Assembly: GCA_934045075.1 (NCBI GenBank)
Contig: OW203737.1
Coordinates: 1,136,001 to 1,200,000 of the forward strand
Direction of reading: 5' to 3'
From: Yponomeuta sedellus
Lineage: Eukaryota > Arthropoda > Insecta > Lepidoptera > Yponomeutidae
Length of the DNA: 64,000 nucleotides
The translations under genes were made by a program, and so were the position numbers. Positions within the stretch are counted from its first letter, which is position 1, and every line of letters starts with the position of its first letter. Below the pieces are notes generated by a model, which was not told the origin of the DNA, did no database searches, and worked only from the letters and a program-made list of their open reading frames with translations. Below, piece by piece: positions 56,783-64,000 of this stretch.

Positions 56783-56912
56783 CAAATTACATTGTACATT
56801 GACATTCAGTAAACAGAACGTAAATTCTTTACGTTGAAATAGATTGAATTGAATTGCTTGATACAAATTATGTTTAGTTCTAACATATTTTAAACTTTCG
56901 CGACTTGTACAC

Positions 56913-57120
56913 ATAGTTAGAATATTTTCGGGGCTTAATCGCGTAGTATTTTATTGCTATTTTACCTCGACGTTTCGACGACTTTACAGTCATCGTGGTC
57001 ACGAGAAGACTGAAGTCTGAAAGTCTTCTCGTGACCACGATGACTGTTACGTCGTCGAAACGTCGAGGTAAAATAGCAATAAAATACTACGCGATTAAGC
57101 CCCGAAAATATTCTAACTAT
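56913..57120. mobile_element. 208-bp near-perfect foldback
   Basis: Arms of about 98 bp, from ATAGTTAGAATATTTTCGGG to its inverse, with about two mismatches and a loop of about ten bases. Both arms hold CGACGTTTCGACGA or its complement. It could be a foldback element or a rolling or assembly artefact. Confidence 0.7.
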
Positions 57121-57490
57121 ATGTTTCGTTCGGCATATATTCCTGTATAGTTGTGGCGGAATATAAGTATACATAATAAAACTGTGGTAAAAGTGAACCA
57201 CACACACACATTTACAAAGATAAAAAAAGAATCACGAGACAAGATCACCAGAAATATTGAAATGAAGGACAAACATTTAAAACAACCAAAATGAAAGCAT
57301 AAACCCAAGCAAGCAGAACACATTTTAAAGTGACCGTAGCAAGCAATGTCTCCAGTACTGTGGATAACGATAGCCAGCAGGAAACAGTTATTTGACCTCG
57401 TACCTGAATCACACTTCGAGTTGGTACCTACCTAAATAAAGTGCATGGTAAGATATCATGCAGGATGTAACAAAATCTTCATACATTTCA

Positions 57491-57847
57491 GATGGCCTAG
57501 CCAAACAGAGTGATTGGAATCAATCACATGAGTTAAGCAACGAAAGGCGCGGTCAGGTGCAGGATGGGTGACCGTCCTGTGACTACCGCTAGTGGCCCTT
57601 TTTCCGAGCGCTTCCGTGCTTCGCAAGGCATGTTAAGCCGTTGGTACCGGCTGTCCTGTAATGGCAGTTGTTAAGACATGTCAGAGGCCTTGTGGGTGGA
57701 TTGATAACTTCTGACAGTCCGCCGCTGTCTTAGAATTCTCCACCAACCCGGACTTGGCCCCCGTGGTGAAGTATTATGGCTTAACCTCCCTGCGATGCAG
57801 GAAGACACCCGTGCCCTAGCAGTGGGGACATACAAGGGCTGATATCG
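57491..57847 (+). mobile_element. 5S-rRNA-derived SINE (full length)
   Basis: Head GGCCTAGCCAAACAGAGTGA, 5S-like AGTTAAGCAACGAAAGGCGC and GGATGGGTGACCGTCC, then the shared body ending GGGGACATACAAGGGCTGAT. Confidence 0.78.
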
Positions 57848-57944
57848 ATGAGGATTTTGTTACACCTTGTATAGCTTGCGATTGATAAGTACGAGAGTAT
57901 TGAAAATTGGGTAACACCCGATCTACCAAGTTTTATTGTAGGTG

Positions 57945-58110
57945 ATTACGTGATAGCACTATTATTAACTTAGTTCCGGATTCATTTACTTGATTAGGCT
58001 CGGAGTCAAACCAGGTCGGACTCTCCCGACAAATAAAATCAAGAAGGTGAATCCGGAGAGTGTTAGTAATAGTGCTAAAGAAAGTTTTAGTTCCAAAACG
58101 TCGTATGTCG
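57945..58110. mobile_element. Hairpin element family H, copy 1
   Basis: AGCACTATTATTAAC...GGATTCATTTACTTGATT faces its inverse around CCAGGTCGGACTCTC. The tail AAGAAAGTTTTAGTTCC matches copy 2. A weaker third relative lies at 61785-61905. Confidence 0.55.
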
Positions 58111-58784
58111 ACATTAGGTCAACCTTTATATCTTTATTGTAATCTAGCCGGTAACACAACAGCGTAAAGTAACAGTTTTATTGATAAAATACGATTCCTT
58201 GTAACACTCCCCGAAATGCAGTTTAAAAAGTCTATGGCAGTGTTTCACAAACTTTGTGTTCAGAGTACACAAGGTTTTAATAAAACAATAAAATTGTATT
58301 TGTAAAAAAATAATTTTATTTTGAATATACTTTTATGCAAAGGTCACGTCGCGAAAAAATATCAATAACAGTCCTAGATATTTTTAAAATAAAAACATGG
58401 TACAAATTGCATTTCCTCTAAAAGGCTTATTCCTCTTTATGTCACTTTTTTTAGCAAAACATAATATTTTTTTCGAGGCACAACTTCTGATGTCTGCGGC
58501 ACATTCTGCGGAACTCTGGTTTATGGGACAGCCAAAAAGGCTATTTAAACTGCATTTGAGAGGTATTTTAGAGGAATAGTGTTTTTATAAATAACACCGT
58601 AAGTTGGTGACGTTCGGAGATTTAAGATAAAAAAATAAGATGTAAGGTCATACTCATACGAAGTGGATGAAATAATTATTTTTATGTCAACTCAGTGGGT
58701 AATGAAGGTCCCACATCAGACAAAGGCCTGACGATGATGAAGTGGCCGCTTATGCTATGTTAGTAAACTAATGAACAAGTGCAA

Positions 58785-58940
58785 TGCGTTGTAGACTTTT
58801 AGTCCGGATCTACTTACGGGTGTTGTTATATCTCTGCGAATCAGAGCGAAACCTGGTCGAACTCTTCCGATATAACAACACCCGTAAGTAGATCCGGACT
58901 AAAAGTCTACAATGTGTTGTGCTTACGAAAGTTTTAGTTC
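58785..58940. mobile_element. Hairpin element family H, copy 2
   Basis: Arms of about 44 bp (TTGTAGACTTTTAGTCCGG...) around a 40-base centre containing CCTGGTCGAACTC. It is followed by CTTACGAAAGTTTTAGTTC, which also follows copy 1. Confidence 0.6.
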
Positions 58941-58949
58941 AAAAAAGTG

Positions 58950-60300
58950 CAATGCGGGTAGACAATATTCAAGACAAAATTACAAAAACATGCTAGTTTC
59001 CATAAAAAACACAGATCAGCCCACCTACTGGAAAAAAAACTAAAAAACTTACATTGGGGTGAACGACATTACTAAATGGTCTGTTTGGCTTGTTACCAGC
59101 GAGAATCACCAAGGTTTTTGTAAATTCTACAATGCAGATGCGTCCGCCCGCCAAGCTTCTAACTACCCGAATAATAGACAGCAGTTTGTGTACGATACAA
59201 ATCTAAAAACAAAATGGTTAATAATTAAGTCTTGTACAGGCCACTACATGATAAAACACATGCTTGATTCCCGTCTTTGTACCGAGCATAAGCATAAGAA
59301 TATTTACGATGTGGTAGACTGTACGTGACAAGTGTGCGTACATAATTTACGTTGATTGATTTGATAATAATAGATATATGATAGCCGTAATAACAACTGA
59401 TAAGCATAATAGATAAAAATATCGCATTAGAGGAAAGCTTGTATCACTTGGTACCTGTCGTCCATGGCGGGAAAACGCACAAACTTTCAAACTAGTTTTT
59501 TTTTATTCCAAAAAAGGCAACTAATTTGCTGCCACGAAAACTCCTTGACCGGTTTTGTAACCTTTTTTCGCGACACACCCGGCGTCGATCGCTTACATCC
59601 AAAGACTGTCGAGGAATTACGTGGCCTGGGCACGGATACCAGTTACAGTTGAACTTATCGATCCATTTCCTTTACATTGCCGAGTTTCCACTATGTATTT
59701 AAGTAGTGTTGGCGTGAAGCCAGCAGTGTATGCCAAATGGGCTGTAGTCTCGGTAAGAATAAAATTAAGAGCATGGGAATAGCCATTTTGATGAGCCAAA
59801 CATGCCGGAATGACTAATACTTTTACTTGTGCTGTTTGTGGAGCTAGATTGCTAGAACAGAGTTATCTTTATCACTGACAAATGACGCCATCTTAGTATG
59901 AGGTAAAGGCGCGTCTCCTGCTCGTTTTTTCCATGAAACATTACACAAAACAATCGGTTTTTTAATGTTTAATTTTGTTTTATTTTTTCCCCAAGCAACG
60001 AAAATGTTTTCCGCAAACAAAACGCATTTTGTGTACCTAGTATTTCATGAAAGAGACGTAGACGTGGCTTTATGATAACATTAATAGGAAGAAATTCGGT
60101 TTTATGATACTAGGTCTAACTCTAAATAAAACTAGTTTTGGTCTGACCTTGACATCGCTTGGACATCAAACGGATTGAAGCGACAGCGTCAGTTGGTATT
60201 ATGCGCGACAAATAACTTGACCAAAGGAGTTTCACTTCCATGCACGCAGGTATTTCGGCGCTCAATCAATAGTCGGGGGACGTAGACTTAAGTTTAGCCA
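58950..60300. other. Unresolved stretch with short reading frames on both strands
   Basis: + frames at 59059-59328 (89 codons) and 59464-59652 (62 codons). - frames at 59799-59617 (HQNGYSHALNFIL ... AGFTPTLLKYIVE, faintly ankyrin-like) and about 59204-59053 (ICIVHKLLSIIR ... VILAGNKPNRPF, between an acceptor TTTTTAG and the donor GTAAGT). No family is recognised, and copy number is unknown. Confidence 0.25.
59053..59069 (-). CDS. EML: Candidate 17-nt first coding exon of EML (inferred)
   Basis: On the - strand an ATG followed by codons for S, F, T and P and two bases (AT) ends at a strong donor, AAT|GTAAGT. The two overhanging bases match the phase needed by the HELP exon at 55613, whose first base is the third of a codon, making Ile. 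The product would begin [18 protein letters not shown] purine at -3 supports the start. A phase match alone has a one-in-three chance, and no transcript is available, so this is a hypothesis. Confidence 0.3.
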
Positions 60301-60599
60301 AATTACGGTTAGCCAGAGGTCGCGGGTTTGAGTCCCGGCATGAGTGGAATTTGCAGCCTCTAAATTTGTTTTGATTTGTTTTGTAAAAAAAAGGATTCCC
60401 AGAAAAAAACAGAAAGATTGAATTGCCTTAGCATCCGAGCAGTGCGAGCGGACCGCTAAAACGCCAGCTTTTCAATCGGGACGTTTTAGGTTCGAATCTC
60501 GGTATGTACCAATATCGCTTGTTAACTGTGAAGGAAAACATCGTGAGGAAACCCTAGTGACTGAAGTGTTAACATACCTCAGCGCTTGATACGTATAAT

Positions 60600-61360
60600 G
60601 GCATATTCTTTATGCACGTGACGTATATTCGGCCTGCGGCCCAACTCTGAGGCTAAGTCCCAAAATAGCAGGCCTAACTAGATATCTTAGCATCCTAGGT
60701 CTAGTAGCTAGACGACTAATCTAAAGAGCGAGACGAATAAACTTAGCAGTTATCTCGACTTGGCCGTCAACCTGAGGCCAAGGTCACAGCTAGGCAGTTT
60801 GCTGGCTCCCAGTAACGTCAGATTAGCGTGGCGGACACAATGGGCGCAATTTAGATTAATGACTTATCCAGTCGTTAGATAGGCGCTTGGAGCGCCATTG
60901 AGATACAATGCCTAAAGAGTAAATTTTTTATAAAAAAAACAAATTACCAAAAAATATTTTTTACTGATGGAGCAAAAGTATGGTAAGTATAGGTGTTTGC
61001 CGTAACTTGTGTGGCAAAATTATAAGTTCCTGGGTTTTCTGTGACTGTTTACAAAAAAGTAACATATGTTATGTATGAATTATTGTTGTGTTTAATAATT
61101 AAAGCCTATAACAGAAAATTTGTAACTATATACGACTAAGTAAAAAAACTGATGTTACATTCACAGTTTTTCTTACCTTTGTGTTTACTTCAGATTTTTA
61201 TTAACCTAGTCATGTAAGCCCAGTACTTAATTGTTCTTTAATTCTAATGTTAAATTTATGACTGTTAGTCAATTCATAATTTAGTTCAGAGGCTGCCACA
61301 ACACAGGTTTGACCATTTTATTTGATAAACTTTTTTTTTTTACTTTCATTAGTAAAAAAT
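60600..61360. other. No gene or clear repeat seen
   Basis: AT-rich and short frames only. The same is true of 61905-62425 and 63350-63777. Confidence 0.5.
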
Positions 61361-61362
61361 AA

Positions 61363-61586
61363 TAACTGCAAAGTAGGTAGTCGGGGCTGTAAGTAATGCA
61401 ATTTGCTTAAGCCAGATGTCGCTGCCTGTACGTAATACAGAGAATAGTGTAAAGACGTTCGAAATTTCACTGATGCCGGTGAGTCGCCCATTGGCTCAAT
61501 TGGTAGAGCGCTGGCACGGATAGCCAGAGGTGGCGGGTTCGAATCCCGGCATGGGTGAAATTTTTAGCCTCTAAATATTTTTTTAA
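61363..61586 (+). mobile_element. tRNA-like repeat family A
   Basis: AACTGCAAAGTAGGTAGTCG through the core (CATTGGCTCAATTGGTAGAGC) to TTTTTAGCCTCTAAAT. The D-arm is the most tRNA-like of the copies. Confidence 0.75.
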
Positions 61587-61784
61587 TAAATAATCATTTA
61601 GAAAAGTAATCATTTAAAAAAGTCACATAATTTTGTATTAAAAAAATTCTGTTAGCAGCGCCGCGCCGTAGGGTTCTTGTTTGATACTTTAACTATAGCT
61701 CAATAAATATCTTTTTTTGTTTTATGTATGTGTTAAATTTGTGTAAAAATGTAAATAAATGAACTAAATTAATGTAACTAGTAA

Positions 61785-61905
61785 AGTCTAGTGCTTTAGT
61801 AAGCACTGGCCTTTAGTAACCTAATTCCGCATTCATTTACTTGATTTTTCGGCGGAAAAGTCCAGCCAAGATCAAGTGCGTGAATCCGCAATTAACAATG
61901 TTAAC
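61785..61905. mobile_element. Hairpin element family H, copy 3 (degraded)
   Basis: It holds TCCGCATTCATTTACTTGATT and an inverted GATCAAGTGCGTGAATCCGC, as in copy 1, around a shorter centre. Confidence 0.45.
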
Positions 61906-62425
61906 AAATGGTAGTTCTATCTATCTAAAAGTCATTGGAAAGCACATAGTCGAATTGAGGTGTCTTATGAACTGTGCGTTTTAGAAGTTACCCTGTATTT
62001 GTTGTCTAAAGAGCCAAAACGCAAAAAGGTTGAGAATCCCTGCTCTCAAACTTGGGCGTTTGTAGTGTGGGTTTTGCAAACCCGAGGTATTTGCTAATTC
62101 TGACCTCTTCCGCATTTGAAGATGATTTATGCTTGCTTTATAGCTCTATGTTTATTGAATGGAGCTTTTAATTGTAATACTTAGCTACGTAACATAGATT
62201 GTTGTGACAGGTGAAATAAATATATAATAGGTAAGGCAAGTAATTAATGTTACGTTTATAAAATATTATTTGCTAGAACATTATGTGCATTGATTTTATG
62301 AAACCGTTGTTTTTTTTTAAAGACAACTTATTATAAGTGTTTTTTTTTCTTATCCTACTGATAAGAAAAAACCACTTCCGAGCCCAATGTACTAACCACT
62401 GGTCTACTGATAAGAACTAAAAAAA

Positions 62426-62654
62426 AACCTAACTGCAAAGTAGGTACTCGGGGCTGCAAGTGATGCAAATTACTTCAGTTAGATGTCGCTGCCTGTACGT
62501 AATACAGAGAATAGTGTAGAGGTTCGAAATTTCACTGATGCCGGTGAGTCGCCCATTAGCTCAGTTGGAAAGAACGCTGGCACGGATAGCCAGAGGTCGC
62601 GGGTTCGAATCCCGGCATGGGTAGAATTTTTAGCCTCTAAATAGGTTTTTAAAA
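62426..62654 (+). mobile_element. tRNA-like repeat family A
   Basis: Full copy, AACCTAACTGCAAAGTAGGT to AATAGGTTTTTAAAAC. A partial + scrap also lies at 60305-60367. Confidence 0.75.
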
Positions 62655-62861
62655 CTGATAAGAACTATCTAGGTAATCCTAGCCAGTATATTTTTATAAT
62701 GTGTCACTCCTGCAGTCGAAAATCGAAGTATCCCTGTACTAAAAGATAATTTTATCTCATTCTCATGAGAGAAACCTGAAGAGACAGAACGATAGTTAAA
62801 GCGCTTTTTTGCTAACTAGCACTACTAAAATGAGTGTCATAATTTGTTTTATAATACGTTT

Positions 62862-63090
62862 TAAAAACCTATTTAGAGGCTGAAAATTCCACCCATGCCG
62901 GGATTCGAACCCGCGTCTTCAGGCTATCCGTGCCAGCGCTCTTTCCAACTGAGCTAATGGGCGACTCACCGGCAGTGAAATTTCTAACCTCTTTACACTA
63001 TTCTCTGTATTACGTACAGCCTCTAAATAGGTTTTTAAAATTGTCCCTAGCACGGGTTAGTGCATTATAAATAAAAATAGTATAATTATA
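62862..63090. mobile_element. tRNA-like repeat family A, rearranged
   Basis: A - copy (62862-63020) whose CTGTATTACGTACAG end passes directly into a + tail (CCTCTAAATAGGTTTTT), a fused inverted pair. Confidence 0.7.
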
Positions 63091-63138
63091 ATACGTTTGT
63101 TTTCGAAAAGTAAATATCACAAATCTTAACCACTTTGA

Positions 63139-63350
63139 CAACCATTTTTAGAACCTACAGTCTAGAACCTAATCTTCGCGGAAATCTACTAAAGTCCTAG
63201 GTTGTTGATCCTACTTTCCAGGCTCTATGTTCTAAAATTAGATATCACCCATATTACGATATTTCATTTCATATGTTTGAAAAAACGTATTATACAAGTC
63301 ATGATTTTTATTCCAATAGTGGCGCTAGTTAGCACCCCAAAGCGCCTTAA
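63139..63350. mobile_element. MITE M3 relative (partial)
   Basis: It shares TTTTTAGAACCTACAGTCTAG, CTAAAGTCCTAGG and the right end GTGGCGCTAGTTAGCACC with the 29244 element. The left part is lost. Confidence 0.6.
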
Positions 63351-63777
63351 GTGTGTATTTATTGATACTTTTCCTGCACTTAAATTTTAGAAAAAAAATC
63401 GTACAATGCGGCGGGATTAATACCATAAGAATTTTCAACCACTAACCGTATACACTTTAATAAATTCTCAATTCTAAAGTTAATTCCATAAGCATTTTCC
63501 ACCAGTGCCCGTATTCACTTTGTCAAATTATCAATCCAGAAACCCGGCTGTTAGTTCACTAAAGCCACGGGCTTATCGTTAAGCAATCAAGATGCGCTGG
63601 CGACGATGCGTGGGCAGAGATGGCACACGACGATGTAACAAGGAATTAAATAATTCACTTCGCATCACTGAAGTCTTGCGAAGGTCATATTGACGGACAC
63701 ACTCGTAGTTAACCTCACTGATTGTAATCGCTAGGGGTTTTCCTGTTGCGTTGCTGCGCGGTAAGCTGTTGCATAGA

Positions 63778-64000
63778 AACGCTCGTGGCCTAGTCGAACC
63801 TAGTGATTGGAATCAATCACTTAGTCAAACAACAGCATGCGCGGTCAGGTGCAGGATGGGGGACCGTCCCGTGACTACCGCTAATGGCATTTTTCCGAGC
63901 GCTTCCGTGCTTCGCAAGGCACGTTAAGCCGTTGGTGCCGGCTGTCATGTAATGGCAGTCGTTAAGCCATATCAGAGGCCTAATGGGCAGCTTGATAACT
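63778..64000 (+). mobile_element. 5S-rRNA-derived SINE (cut by window end)
   Basis: Head CTCGTGGCCTAGTCGAACC, then GCGCGGTCAGGTGCAGGATG; the body is cut at the last base of the window. Confidence 0.75.

Overview
The window looks like moth or butterfly (Lepidoptera) nuclear DNA. It is AT-rich, intron-bearing and packed with short interspersed repeats, RTE- and jockey-like LINE tails, foldback elements and tRNA-like or 5S-rRNA-like SINEs. I see no bacterial or organellar genes, rRNA operon or CRISPR array.

Two host genes can be rebuilt exon by exon, with splice phases that agree at every junction. (1) Tim44, the inner-membrane subunit of the TIM23/PAM mitochondrial import motor, is on the + strand at 16156-22157. 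It has six coding exons and a predicted 433-residue protein. (2) An EML/EMAP gene (echinoderm microtubule-associated protein-like: HELP domain plus WD40 propellers) is on the - strand, with 13 exons from 55613 down to the stop at 25509. It gives 644 residues plus a split first codon. A possible 17-nt first coding exon at 59069-59053 would complete a 650-residue protein; otherwise the 5' end lies outside the window. The two genes are arranged tail to tail, about 3.3 kb apart stop to stop.

Layout. 0-13 kb: mostly repeats, including a 735-bp Harbinger-type element with perfect terminal repeats and a CAA target duplication (5311-6045), a GA microsatellite and RTE and jockey/R1-like LINE pieces. 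13.5-14 kb: a TATA box and splice donor that may be the first exon of an unseen - strand gene. 14.5-16.15 kb: a MITE and the Tim44 upstream region. 16.15-22.6 kb: Tim44, whose last intron carries a 1.68-kb foldback element. 22.6-25.5 kb: intergenic sequence and 3' UTRs. 25.5-55.6 kb: EML, with introns built largely of LINE, SINE and MITE insertions, several within a few tens of bases of exon edges. 55.6-64 kb: hairpin elements, 5S-like and tRNA-like SINEs and an unresolved stretch (59-60 kb) with several short reading frames.

The two genes have no evident functional link. The points of most interest are the tandem partial copies of an EML exon, repeats pressed against splice sites, a 5S-rRNA-derived SINE family, the collapsed two-gene Harbinger element, and several near-perfect palindromes. 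I did not find a convincing new multi-gene system.
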